Of a stretch of 64,000 nt of DNA, positions 16,728 to 25,432 are shown one piece after another. The stretch is from Roseiarcus sp963741405. GTDB taxonomy: Bacteria; Pseudomonadota; Alphaproteobacteria; Rhizobiales; Beijerinckiaceae. Where the stretch lies: positions 682,001 to 746,000 of the forward strand of contig CAVUHX010000039.1 in NCBI GenBank assembly GCA_963741405.1, written 5' to 3'. The translations under genes and the position numbers were made by a program. Every line of letters begins with the position of its first letter. Position 1 is the stretch's first letter. The notes under the pieces were generated by a model. That model ran no database searches. It was not told where the DNA came from and saw only the letters and a list, made by a program, of their open reading frames with translations.

Positions 16728-18110
16728 TCAGGCCGCCGGCCTGATGTTCTGGTTCACCCGGAAAAGGTTGTTGGGGTCGTAGTCCTTCTTCACCCTCGCG
16801 AGGCGATCGTAATTCTTTCCAAAGGCAGCCTTGACGCGCGCCTCGCCCTCGTCGTCCATCATGAAGTTGGCATAGGCGCCGTCGAGATTGTACGGATGGA
16901 CGGCCTTCCAATAGTCCTGCGCCCATTGCTTGAGGGCCGGGGCCATCCCCGGATCGGGGTCGACCCCGAAAATCACCATCGACCAGGTCGCATCGCGATA
17001 GCCCCATGCGGCTGAGTCTTTCGTCTGCCGATGGACCGCGCCGTCGATTGGGTAAAGGTGCATGCCAGAAAGCAAGCTCGGAAACTTCGCCGCGTTTGCC
17101 ACATATGCGTCGATGGCGGCGTCGGGCAATTCCTTGACGAAGTCGCCCTTCCAGTACCACTGCAGGCCCTTCGGCAGCAGCGGGTCGAACAGCGTCTGGA
17201 TCATAGTGTAGGGCATCGGCTGCGCCCAATCGATGATCGGTTTCGGCAGCGCCGCGCGGACTGCATTGACCGCCTTCTCGCCCTCCGGCAGCGGCCCGTT
17301 GTGCGAAACGACGAGGATGCACATCTTCTTCGACCAGTGCTCCTTGGGGAAAGGATCGGCGGGCGGAACGACCTGAAGCCCGAGGAACATGTAGAACTCC
17401 TCCGGGGCCTTCGGTTGGGCTTGCCGGAACCATTTCATCACGGCAGGCGCGTCGGCGAGTTCGAACACGATCGGTCCGCCATAGATCATGCCGGCCGGGT
17501 TGGTGCGGAACAGGAAGCTGGTCACGACGCCGAAATTTCCGCCGCCGCCCCGCAGCGCCCATAATAGATCAGTATTTTCAGTTTCCGAGGCGGTGACGAA
17601 ACTCCCATCCGCCAGCACCACGTCGGCTTCGAGAAGATTATCGACGGCGAGGCCGTATTGCCGGCTGAGATAGCCGTGCCCGCCGCTCAGCGTCAGGCCG
17701 GCGACGCCGGTCGTCGAGATGATCCCGAACGGCACGGCCTGGCCGAAGGCGTGGGTTGCGTGATCGACGTCGCCACTGGTGCAGCCCGGCCCCACTCTCA
17801 CCGTCTTCTGCTTGGGGTCGACGCGGACCCCCTTCATCGTCGACAGGTCGATGACCAGGCCGTCGTCGACGCTCCCGAGACCCGGGCCATTGTGACCGCC
17901 GCCGCGAATGGCGATCGGCAGTTTGTTGTCCCGGCCAAAATTCACCGCCGCGATCACGTCGGCGACATCCGCGCATCGGGCGATGAGCAGCGGCCGCTTG
18001 TCGATCATCGCGTTGTAGAGCTTGCGAGCTTCTTCGTACTCTGAATGGTCACGCCCGATGACCAAGCCACGGAAATTTTGAGCGAACTTGACGATAAACT
18101 CGTCGTTCAT
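16728..18110 (-). CDS. FAD-linked oxidase, berberine-bridge type
   Basis: 460 residues. The PP-type FAD domain shows IAIRGGGHNGPGLGSVDDGLVIDLS, where the His of GGGHN is the usual covalent 8-alpha attachment site, and TTGVAGLTLSGGHGYLSRQYGL. Bacterial BBE-like enzymes with two covalent links have a Cys in the latter segment; here there is none, so a single link is expected. The C-terminal BBE tail is present (YDPNNLFRVNQNI). It oxidises an alcohol or sugar-like substrate with O2 or another acceptor; substrate unknown. No signal peptide. First gene of a two-gene operon with the cyclase fusion. Confidence 0.85.
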   Translation of the reverse strand: MNDEFIVKFAQNFRGLVIGRDHSEYEEARKLYNAMIDKRPLLIARCADVADVIAAVNFGRDNKLPIAIRGGGHNGPGLGSVDDGLVIDLSTMKGVRVDPKQKTVRVGPGCTSGDVDHATHAFGQAVPFGIISTTGVAGLTLSGGHGYLSRQYGLAVDNLLEADVVLADGSFVTASETENTDLLWALRGGGGNFGVVTSFLFRTNPAGMIYGGPIVFELADAPAVMKWFRQAQPKAPEEFYMFLGLQVVPPADPFPKEHWSKKMCILVVSHNGPLPEGEKAVNAVRAALPKPIIDWAQPMPYTMIQTLFDPLLPKGLQWYWKGDFVKELPDAAIDAYVANAAKFPSLLSGMHLYPIDGAVHRQTKDSAAWGYRDATWSMVIFGVDPDPGMAPALKQWAQDYWKAVHPYNLDGAYANFMMDDEGEARVKAAFGKNYDRLARVKKDYDPNNLFRVNQNIRPAA

Positions 18111-18398
18111 AGCATTCCCTCCTCTGATGCTACCGCTACAGAAAGCGAACAGATGTTCGCGAAGGGGCTCACTGTTTAAAAGAAAGTTTATGCACTATTC
18201 CACGTTTATGGCAAGACTTGTTGTCCGGACAGACAATAGATGAGGTCGAAAGAACGGGGCGAGTGCCCCGAGCCACATTTCGAGCGTCGCCGCGACACCT
18301 TAGCCCGGACGTAAGACCTTGATCCGAAAAGAAGTCGGATGATCTCAAGCCACTTTCGCCGACGAAGCAACCGGGTCGCGGCAACGGCTGTCGAGGAG
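18111..18398. promoter_or_regulatory. Promoter region with a TGTCCGGACA palindrome
   Basis: 288 bp upstream of the FAD-oxidase/cyclase operon. It holds a 10-bp perfect palindrome TGTCCGGACA (18222-18231) inside TTGTTGTCCGGACAGACAA, in an AT-rich surrounding, about 110 nt before the oxidase start. This could be an operator for a TetR-like or similar dimeric regulator; no regulator gene is adjacent. Confidence 0.3.
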
Positions 18399-18842
18399 TC
18401 AGACCGCCGCGATGGAGAGCTCGCTCGTCATCGGCACGCCACGCAGCGCGCCGAGCACCATGTTGCGCGTAACCACCCGCTCGTGCAGTCTCTCGAGCTG
18501 TTCGCGCGGCGCCTTGGAAACAAGGGTCGCGCGCAGGTGGAGGCTTAGGAAGCGGGGGCGCGCGTCGGGCGGCGCCTCGAGGCCGTCGAGCCCTTCGAAC
18601 TCGCCGCGTGGATCGAATACGCCCTCGACCACGAAGTCGACCCGGTCGAGTGGAATGCCGGCGTGCTCGGCGAGCATAGGATAATCGGAGCCGGCGCAGG
18701 TCGCTGCCGCGAGAAAGATCTGCTCCCAGGGATAGATCCGGGTCGGCGGCTCCTCGCTCAGGGCAGAGGGCCGCTCGAGCGAAGGCGGCGCATAGGGGTT
18801 GCCGGCGTTGCGCTCGTAGCGATAGCGGATGCGATAGGCGCC
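18399..18842 (-). pseudogene. OsmC-family protein, N-terminally truncated
   Basis: From about 18842 to the stop at 18399 the frame reads GAYRIRYRYERNAGNPYAPP, PWEQIFLAAATCAGSDYPMLA (one conserved OsmC cysteine), FVVEGVFDPRGEFEGL, and RLHERVVTRNMVLGALRG, an OsmC/Ohr-like fold. OsmC proteins reduce organic hydroperoxides with two cysteines; the second is not evident. The N-terminal strand region is missing because a group II intron fragment on the other strand begins at 18842. An in-frame start upstream (18941) only reads through antisense intron sequence. Confidence 0.65.
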
Positions 18843-19249
18843 GCACCACGTTCGACTTCCTCGGCTTCTCCCATCTCTGGGCCAAGTCAAAGAAGGGGGT
18901 GAACGGGGTGAGGCAAGTAACGGCCAAAAGCCGGTACGCACGGGCGCTGGCGGCGGTAAGCGAGTGGTGCCGACGCAATCGGCATCGATCCTTGCGCGAT
19001 CAGCATGCCCATCTGTCCCAGATGATGCGAGGCCACTATGCCTACTACGGCATATCGGGCAACTCTCGACGCATACGATGGTTCGCCTGCCAGGTCGTGG
19101 TGCTGTGGAAGAAATGGCTGGCGCGACGGCATCGTGGAGGAGGCGCGTTCCCCTGGACCCGCCTCAACGCGATCCTCAAGCGCCATCCGCTTCCACCGGC
19201 GCGGAACGTCCACCACCTCTACGCCAACGCGAGCGAAACTCTCCCGTGA
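18842..19249 (+). pseudogene. C-terminal fragment of a group II intron reverse transcriptase/maturase
   Basis: Positions 18842-19249 encode TTFDFLGFSHLWAKSKKG, VTAKSRYARALAAVSEWCRRN, LSQMMRGHYAYYGISGNSRRI, VVLWKKWLARR, WTRLNAILKRHPLPPAR and a stop. This is the thumb and maturase X domain of a group II intron protein, a different subclass from the one at 1395. The catalytic fingers/palm with YADD is absent. Domain V, expected just after the stop, is cut off: intron-like sequence ends within a few bases of TGAAAAC, where an IS91-like fragment on the other strand starts. Confidence 0.8.
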
Positions 19250-19255
19250 AAACTC

Positions 19256-19950
19256 GGCATTCGGAGCGGCGCAGCGGCGCGATGAAGCGCTTGAACGTCT
19301 TCTTGTCGACGAGCCCGGCGTGCGTGTTGAAGAACGTCAACCGGCCAGAGTCGTGCGCATCCGTGAGCATCGCCGGCATCTTGCCGCTGAACAGGCGCGC
19401 CAGCAGGTTGACGTGCACGAGGAAATTGGAGCGGGAGGCGACCCATCGTGATCCGTCGGGCGAGAGCCCCCCGCCGGGCACGATCATGTGCACGTGCGGA
19501 TGATGGGTGAGGGTCGAGCCCCAGGTGTGCAGCACGGCGGTGACGCCGATCCGGGGGCCGAGGCGCCTGGGATTGGCGGCGATGGCGAGCGTCGTCTCGG
19601 CTGCCGCCTTGATCAACAGGTCGTAGACCACGCGCTTGTTCTGCCAGGCGATGTCGCGCAGCTCGCCCGGCAGCGTGTAGACGACGTGAAAGTACGGGAC
19701 GGGCAGCAGCTCCGCTTCCCGGTCGGCCAGCCATCGGCGCGGCCTGGCACTTGGGGCAATGCCTGTTGGCGCACGAGTTGTAAGCGATGTGCGTATGGCC
19801 GCACGCCGCGTTCTCGCAGCGCGCCACGTGGCCGCCGAGCGCCGCCGTGCGGCAGCGCTCGATGGCGCTCATCACCTTCAGCTGATCGAGGCTCACGTGG
19901 CCGCGGTTGGCTTCACGCCACGCGGGACCGTGCTCGCGGAAGATGTCCGC
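19256..19950 (-). pseudogene. IS91-like transposase fragment
   Basis: HUH rolling-circle transposase of the IS91 group. Read from 19950: ADIFREHGPAWREANRGH, SAIERCRTAALGGHVARCE, the zinc-binding CGHTHIAYNSCANRHCPKC, then a one-base frameshift near 19744, WLADREAELLPVPYFHVVYTLP, and the HUH-type motif HHPHVHMIVPGGGLS, ending in VDKKTFKRFIAPLRRS. The catalytic tyrosine region and the whole C-terminus are missing at the junction with the group II intron fragment, and the N-terminus is fused to a recombinase fragment. Non-functional. Confidence 0.8.
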
Positions 19951-19955
19951 GAGCT

Positions 19956-20189
19956 TCAGAGCGTCACGATCCGGTTGCGGTTGCAGATGCTGGCGCCGCT
20001 CTCGACGAGGTGCAGCTGGAAGCGGCGGACTTCTTCAGCGGTCGCCGTATCGGGCGAACGTTTGAGCCAGGCGGCGAACCGCTTGCAGCTGTAGATATGG
20101 TTGCGCTGCGTGTGCGGGTCGAGCTGGCGCGCAGTCATGTCTTCGATCATACGCTGACGAAGCGGACTGACAGGGTTGGTCTCGCTCAT
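19956..20189 (-). pseudogene. N-terminal fragment of an IS91-associated tyrosine recombinase
   Basis: From ATG 20189: MSETNPVSPLRQRMIEDM, HTQRNHIYSCKRFAAWLKRSPDTATAEEVRRFQLHLVE, the SAM-like DNA-binding domain of an XerC-type integrase commonly encoded upstream of IS91-family transposases. After SICNRNRIVT the sequence jumps directly into the transposase, so an internal deletion removed the catalytic domain of this protein and the start of the next. The GGAAGGAGCG ribosome binding site is retained. Confidence 0.7.
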
Positions 20190-20265
20190 CGGGCGCTCCT
20201 TCCTGAGTTGAGGTTGAACGACCCTCAATTCTCAGGAGGGGGCTGCCCGTCGCGCCATCGCTATC

Positions 20266-20622
20266 CTACCGGATTGCTACCCGCCCTCCCGGCTCACGCC
20301 TCCCGCGCAGCGGGCCGGAGCGGAGCGACTTCGTGCCATGGCGGAAATCCGCCATCGTGATGCGCGCTTCGCCGACTTGAGCGGTCAGCGTTTCGACCTT
20401 CTCGTGCGGCAGTTTCAGGAACGCGTCGATCAGCCCCAATTCGCTGATCAACTCGAGCGTCGAAGGATGAACCGTATCGCCGCGGAAATCGCGGAAGAAG
20501 TCTGCGTGTTTCTCCAGCACTACGACATCGACGCCAGCACGCGCGAGCAGGAAACCCAGCATCATTCCCGCGGGCCCGCCGCCGGCGATGCAGCATTGCG
20601 TGGTAATGGTCCAGTCAGCCAT
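20266..20622 (-). pseudogene. N-terminal fragment of an FAD-dependent monooxygenase
   Basis: From ATG 20622: MADWTITTQCCIAGGGPAGMML is a Rossmann FAD-binding start (GxGxxG-like GGGPAG), then DVVVLEKHADFFRDFRGDTVHPSTLELISELGL as in aromatic-ring hydroxylases of the PHBH type. Similarity ends near residue 95 (ITMADFRHG, about 20335); the remaining residues to the stop at 20266 are unrelated and rich in Arg/Gly. The other three quarters of the enzyme are gone, replaced by the IS91-like element. Confidence 0.75.
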
Positions 20623-20967
20623 CGCAATTCGTCCGGCCGGTTGTCTTCGGTTGACGGACTGGATTATCGCTCCGTGCAGCCAGTAAAGCCATGGGCAAGC
20701 GAGGCAGCATCATGCCAGCGATCGTCCCGGGCCGCCCATGCGGGTTTGCGCCTCCCGCTGTCGCAACCTCGTCAAACCCGTGGTCTCCATGTATCGGGCA
20801 ATCGCGCTCTCGAACGGCGGAATCCGGTCGGCGAAACCTTCGCCGACACGCCTGCGAACAGGGCGGAAAGGATTCGCCCTGTGACAACTGCAAAGCGGTC
20901 GCGATTCTCCCGCCGCCCGAACCGCGGACAGAACAAAACGTTCCGGAAGGCAATGAGCCTCTCCTCC
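20623..20967. other. Intergenic region without recognisable feature
   Basis: 345 bp between the monooxygenase fragment and the 4Fe-4S protein gene. All frames are either broken or have shadow-like composition; no hairpin, repeat or known motif is evident. Confidence 0.4.
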
Positions 20968-21642
20968 TCACTCGGCCGAAACCGCGGCCCGGAACGCCCG
21001 CATAGCGAACGACGCCTGTTCGGCCCCCGGGACGTGCCCGGCGCCGACCGGGCAGGCGCGGCGTGCGCGGCAGCCGCGATCCATGCAGTCGGCGGCGGCG
21101 CTCCTCAGATGGGTCGCGCAGGCGGGGACATCGTAGCCGCCGACGACAAACGCGCCGACCGGGCAGGCGTTCAGGCACGGCCGCCCGCGGCAGGTCTCGC
21201 ACGGGTTCGGCGTTGCTTCGACAGCCGGAATGTCTAGCGTCTCCCTAAACGCGAGCGCCCCGCGATAGGAGTGCCAGAGGCCATAGGTCGGATGGACGAG
21301 GAGGCCGAGCGGCGAGGCATGGACCGGCTCGGCGCGCCGCGCCCATTGCTGGAACGGAAAGTGCGGCGGGCCGTCGAACGGGTAAAGGGCGGGCGCGCCG
21401 AGATCGCGCCCCAACCCGTCGATAACGCGTCTGCTCCAGCGGTCGAGCGGCTGCTCGGCCATGTCGCAGGCCTCGCCGCTCGCGGCGAAGGCGCCCCAGC
21501 CAGAGCGACCGGCGACCCCGACCAGGACGATCGTGCGGACCTCCGCGAGCGCCCCTGCCCGCTCGTCGTCGGCGAGATGGAAGGCGCCGCGCGGAACGAG
21601 GCCTGCGCGCTCGACGAGGGAAAGGACAGTTGCGATCTTCAT
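20968..21642 (-). CDS. 4Fe-4S dicluster-like ferredoxin protein
   Basis: About 224 residues from MKIATVLSLVERAGL. The C-terminal third has cysteine motifs of iron-sulfur proteins: CETCRGRPCLNACP and, 25 residues later, CMDRGCRARRACP; two [4Fe-4S] clusters or one cluster plus a structural site are possible. The N-terminal part (TIVLVGVAGRSGWGAF, HFPFQQWARRAEPVHASP, LWHSYRGAL) resembles the epoxyqueuosine-reductase-like ferredoxins annotated in rhizobia. Two further in-frame starts exist at 21651 and 21696. Likely cytoplasmic electron-transfer protein; partner unknown. Confidence 0.7.
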   Translation of the reverse strand: MKIATVLSLVERAGLVPRGAFHLADDERAGALAEVRTIVLVGVAGRSGWGAFAASGEACDMAEQPLDRWSRRVIDGLGRDLGAPALYPFDGPPHFPFQQWARRAEPVHASPLGLLVHPTYGLWHSYRGALAFRETLDIPAVEATPNPCETCRGRPCLNACPVGAFVVGGYDVPACATHLRSAAADCMDRGCRARRACPVGAGHVPGAEQASFAMRAFRAAVSAE

Positions 21643-22491
21643 GTGCGACATGGGGCAGGTGTGGCCACCATAGAAGACCGCTTCCGCCGGAACCACCCGA
21701 TCGAAGGCACCTCAGGCCCCGGTCAGGCCGTGACAGGGAGGAAATCGAAGGCTTGGCTCGACCGCGATGCGAGAATTGAGGAGCGTGCGCGTGCGGGCGG
21801 CGGCGTCCTCGCGCTGAACCGGACGTACTGACGGGGAATCCGAAATCCGGATCGCTGCCTGCGCTTCCCTTCCACCGGCGCATTTGACGGCTTCTCCTGA
21901 CAACAGACGAAGTCCCTGAGCATGCGATTCCCATGTTTGGCCTGTTTTCGCGAAAATAACAGGCTGAGCGACGCGCTTGGCGGACCGGCCTCAGCCGGAA
22001 AATGGATGTCTTTCCAATTGGCTATAGCATGATCTGCGACGACGTAACATACGAAATATGTAACAAATGACAGGGGAGGTTTCCGCCCTGTTACGCACAA
22101 GAAACAGGGGTCGATGGCCGCCTGAGCAGGGAAACGCCGAAACTGCCCGGCTCTGATGCAACCTGAGCGCGAACCGATCCGCCAGCGACGCCGCCGGAGC
22201 CAGCCTCGCCGGAGATTCCGGTAAGCAGAAGGAACTGCGGAGTTTCCGAAGGCGTCTCGGCCGCGTTTGATCAGCACGGAGCCGGGCGGCCCAATGAAGT
22301 CCGCCGCCCCGCATCCGGGCGCATGCCGCGAGCGGACGCGCCTCGTCGTATTTCACAGCCCGCTACCGGTCGAAGCCAATTCATGGCACAATGGGCACGG
22401 TCCTAACCAAACTGCCCGCGCTCAAGGCCGGTGAGCAAGGCGAGAGGCCGCGCCGGTCTTGCGCGGGACCCCTCTGAAGCGCACATCGCCC
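21643..22491. other. Long intergenic region with palindromic CCTGTT/AACAGG repeats
   Basis: About 850 bp without a credible gene. It holds two members of a dispersed hairpin family: CCTGTT...AACAGG at 21941-21963 (with TTCGCGAA inside) and CCCTGTT...AACAGGG at 22086-22109, followed by a degenerate copy (CCTGAGCAGG, about 22121). Similar hairpins recur at 38571-38680 and 46686-46852. The frames crossing the region have no plausible protein composition. Confidence 0.6.
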
Positions 22492-23474
22492 ATGGCGCTC
22501 CGGGCGCGCCACAACCGGAGGCTCGACCTGGACGCTGCCTATGTCGAACTGAGCGAGGGCCTTTACCGTGCGAGCCCCCTCACCGTCGGCCCGTGGAATC
22601 CCGGGCATCAGCACGCCGGCCCGCCCTCGGCGCTGATCTGCCGGGCGGTCGAGCGCGCGGCGGCGAAGGACGGCCTGACCCATCTCGGCCGCCTGACCGT
22701 CAACCTGCTGCGTCCCGCGCCGGTCGGGGAATGCCGGGTCGAGACGGGCGCCGATTATGTGGGCCGCAACGCTGGCCACTTTTCCGGCCGTCTCACCGCC
22801 GGGAACAAGGAGGTCGCACGCTTCACCGCGCTGATGCAGCGCGAGGAGGCGCTTGCCGTTCCCGACGGAACGCCAGGCCACCGGCGCCCCAGGCGCCGAA
22901 GCCGGTCGATCAGAGCCCGGTCGTCACCATGGCATTCGATGCAGGGTTCGGGTACGCGGATCTCGTCGAGAACCGCCTCGCGGGGGGCCGTTTCTTCGAC
23001 GGACCGTGCTCCGCATGGTTTCGGTTGAACCATCCTCTGGTGAAGGGCGAGGAGCCGAGTCCATACCAGCGCGTCGCAGTCGCCGCCAATTCCGGGAACG
23101 GCATCAGCGCGGCGCTCGATTTCAAGCTCTACCTCTTCGTCAACAGCGACCTGACGATCAACCTCTTCCGCCGCCCTACGGGGAAATGGATCTGCCTGCA
23201 ATCGGCAAGCTGGTTCGGCGGCAACGGCTGCGGCTTGGCGGAGTCCGCGCTCTACGACGAGGCCGGTCTCATCGGGCGGGCCAGCCAGGGCCTTACGGTG
23301 CGGAGGCGGCGAGGATCCAGCGACTTTCGGGAGTCATGCACAACCTTCGAAGTCGCAATTCGCCTCATTCGTCCTGTGCGCCCGGCGGACAACAATAGTA
23401 GAGCCGTTTCGCTCGGCGTTATTTTTTATCGAGTTCGCCCGTGGGTTAGTGTTTTCCATTCTCCGGCCGCGTAA
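22492..23474 (+). pseudogene. TesB-like acyl-CoA thioesterase, frameshifted
   Basis: From ATG 22492: ALRARHNRRLDLDAAYVELSEG, VGPWNPGHQHAGPPSALICRA, LGRLTVNLLRPAPVGE is the first hot-dog domain of a thioesterase-superfamily protein. In the linker near 22870 a one-base deletion shifts the frame (PDGTPG | PPAPQAPKPVDQSPVV), after which the second domain follows: AFDAGFGYADLVENRLAGG, AWFRLNHPLVKGEEPSPYQRVAV, SDLTINLFRRPTGKWICLQSASW. Similarity ends about 23310 (ASQGLTVRRR) and the frame runs on to 23474 without a natural stop, so the 3' end may also be damaged. If intact it would hydrolyse an acyl-CoA. Confidence 0.65.
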
Positions 23475-23499
23475 TTCTCTGTCTCGAACCGCAGGCCTC

Positions 23500-23889
23500 T
23501 TACGCGACGACGAGACCCAGATGCTCCTCCATAGGCGCAAAATCGCGGTCTTCGTGCAGGAGTGCGCACCGACGCTCGATACAAAACGTTCCGATGATGA
23601 TGTCTGCGGTCTTCCGGACCGTAATGCCGAGGCCCCGGAGCCTATGATAGTTGCGCGCGGCAAGAGGAGCCAAATCGGCGTCGAGGAGCGAGACAAGGTC
23701 GAACTCGCGCAATCCCCGTTCGATCCGCGTCGCATCCGCCTCGTCCCGGGCGCCCTGAAGAACTTCGAGCAGAATGAGATCGCCGACCAGGATCTGTTCT
23801 CGGCTGGCGGCGTCTTCGAGCCTGGCCGTCGCCGGCGTTCGCGATCCGCGAAGGTGGGCGATCCAAACGGAGCTGTCGACGAGAATCAC
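23500..23889 (-). CDS. vapC: VapC-type PIN-domain toxin
   Basis: 129 residues from GTG 23889, whose codon overlaps the antitoxin stop (GTGA). PIN motifs: ILVDSSVWIAHLRG with the first Asp, a Glu in LILLEVLQGARDE, and the Asp residues of RKTADIIIGTFC and LLHEDRDFAPM. This arrangement is typical of VapC RNases that act on tRNA or rRNA. An upstream in-frame start would overlap the antitoxin much further and is not needed. No relation in sequence to the VapC at 14362 beyond the fold. Confidence 0.85.
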   Translation of the reverse strand: MILVDSSVWIAHLRGSRTPATARLEDAASREQILVGDLILLEVLQGARDEADATRIERGLREFDLVSLLDADLAPLAARNYHRLRGLGITVRKTADIIIGTFCIERRCALLHEDRDFAPMEEHLGLVVA

Positions 23890-24095
23890 GACCGTCCCGA
23901 GGCGCGGCCAAGGCGCATCTCGTCGAGGTCGCCTTCCCAACCCAATCCCTTCAGGACCCTGAGCGCCTCGGCCTGTTTGCGGATCCGAATCAGCAGCCGC
24001 AGACCTTCTTCGACCGTCGCCCGTTTGGTCGAAAAGCCGGTCAGCCTCATGGCCTGCGCCATCAACTCGTCATCGATTTCAATATTGGTCCGCAT
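23886..24095 (-). CDS. vapB: VapB-type antitoxin
   Basis: 69 residues: MRTNIEIDDELMAQAMRLTGFSTKRATVEEGLRLLIRIRKQ is the standard VapB (ribbon-helix-helix) antitoxin N-terminus; the tail GWEGDLDEMRLGRA binds the toxin. First gene of the pair, overlapping the toxin gene by four bases. The upstream region (24100-24140) contains TGTATAGTTTTTGATCATCATACAC, an AT-rich imperfect palindrome that could be the autoregulatory operator. Confidence 0.85.
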   Translation of the reverse strand: MRTNIEIDDELMAQAMRLTGFSTKRATVEEGLRLLIRIRKQAEALRVLKGLGWEGDLDEMRLGRASGRS

Positions 24096-24200
24096 TTAGG
24101 CAAATCCCTCTAGTGTGTATAGTTTTTGATCATCATACACATCGCGAGCGTCGCCGCAAAGCAGGGGCCGTAAAAGTGGCGCACGCCGGCAGACCCGACG

Positions 24201-24271
24201 CAAAGCGGGCGCGATCAATGATCGCGCCCGCTTTGTGGGAAGCATTTGTCGGCGCGATCGGCGATCGCGCC
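24201..24271 (-). terminator. Two hairpins behind the aldolase gene
   Basis: CAAAGCGGGCGCGATC (24201-24216) is perfectly complementary to 24220-24235 with a three-base loop. A second hairpin, GGCGCGATC (24251-24259) with 24263-24271, follows closer to the aldolase stop (24309). They lie in the right place to end transcription of the tkt-gap-pgk-fba cluster; T-runs are lacking, so they could also be RNA stabilisers. Confidence 0.55.
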
Positions 24272-24308
24272 CGACGCGGCGCCGACCGCGTCTTGAAGAG
24301 GCTGCGCT

Positions 24309-25376
24309 TCAGCCGAACTTCGGATCGAGTTCGCCGCTGGCGTAGCGCTTGGCCATCTCGGCGAGCGGGACGATCTTCTTGAACTTCGGCGCCTGACCGG
24401 CGGTGTTGAACTCCTCGAACCGGGCCTTGCAGACCTTCACCATCGCCTCGATCGCCGGCTTCAGGTACTTGCGCGGATCGAACTCCTCGGGGTGCTCCTG
24501 CAGCACCTTGCGGATCTGGCCGGTGATCGCCATGCGGTTGTCGGTGTCGATGTTGATCTTGCGCACACCGTTCTTGATGCCGCGCTGGATCTCCGGGATC
24601 GGCACGCCGTAGGTCTGGGGCATCTTGCCGCCGAACTTGTTGATGATGTCCTGCAGGTCCTGCGGCACCGAGGACGAGCCGTGCATCACGAGATGGGTGT
24701 TCGGCAGCTTCTTGTGGATCGCCTCGATGACGTTCATCGCCAGGATGTCGCCGGTGGGCTTGCGCGAGAACTTGTATGCGCCGTGCGAGGTGCCCATGGC
24801 GATGGCGAGCGCGTCGACCTTGGTCTCGCGCACGAACTTGACCGCCTCGTCAGGGTTGGTGAGCAACTGGTCATGGCTGAGCTTGCCCTCGGCGCCGTGA
24901 CCGTCCTCCTTGTCGCCCATGCCGGTTTCGAGCGACCCGAGCACGCCGAGTTCGCCCTCGACCGAGACGCCGCCAAGATGAGCCATGTCGGTTACCTGCT
25001 TGGTGACGCCGACATTGTAGGCCCAGTCCGCCGGGGTCTTGCCGTCCGACTTCAGCGAGCCGTCCATCATCACCGAGGTGAAGCCGGCCTGCATCGCGGT
25101 GACGCAGGTCGCCGGGCCGTTGCCGTGGTCGAGGTGCACGCAGATCGGGATCTGCGGATACATCTCCGCCATCGCCTCCATCATGTGGCGCAGCATGATG
25201 TCGTTGGCGTAGGAGCGCGCGCCGCGCGAGGCCTGGATGATGACCGGCGCCTCGAGCGCGCTCGCCGCCTCGCCGATCGCCAGCGCCTGCTCCATGTTGT
25301 TGATGTTGAACGCCGGCACTCCATAACTGTGTTCGGCGGCGTGATCGAGCAGTTGGCGTAGTGTGATGCGGGACAT
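24309..25376 (-). CDS. fba: Fructose-bisphosphate aldolase class II
   Basis: Reversible condensation of glyceraldehyde-3-phosphate and dihydroxyacetone phosphate; also cleaves sedoheptulose bisphosphate in autotrophs (CbbA). 355 residues, full length. Class II marks: the zinc-binding His in ICVHLDHGNGP, EGELGVLGSLETG, MGTSHGAYKF with the second zinc His, and VMHGSSSVPQDLQ; KINIDTDNRMA is the phosphate-binding segment. ATG 25376 follows AGGGGGAA. It is the last gene of a run with pgk, gap and tkt upstream, all on the same strand, so it serves glycolysis/gluconeogenesis or the Calvin cycle. Confidence 0.95.
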   Translation of the reverse strand: MSRITLRQLLDHAAEHSYGVPAFNINNMEQALAIGEAASALEAPVIIQASRGARSYANDIMLRHMMEAMAEMYPQIPICVHLDHGNGPATCVTAMQAGFTSVMMDGSLKSDGKTPADWAYNVGVTKQVTDMAHLGGVSVEGELGVLGSLETGMGDKEDGHGAEGKLSHDQLLTNPDEAVKFVRETKVDALAIAMGTSHGAYKFSRKPTGDILAMNVIEAIHKKLPNTHLVMHGSSSVPQDLQDIINKFGGKMPQTYGVPIPEIQRGIKNGVRKINIDTDNRMAITGQIRKVLQEHPEEFDPRKYLKPAIEAMVKVCKARFEEFNTAGQAPKFKKIVPLAEMAKRYASGELDPKFG

Positions 25377-25432
25377 GCTTTCCCCCTCCGTGTCTTCAGG
25401 GACTCTGTTGAAGGACCATTTCGAATGGAAGT

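Noticed and set aside
15877..17562. Cyclase gene extended to a 561-codon frame
   Set aside because: The extra N-terminal part is antisense-phase reading of the FAD-oxidase gene (same strand, other frame); the DUF4242 domain starts naturally at 16695.
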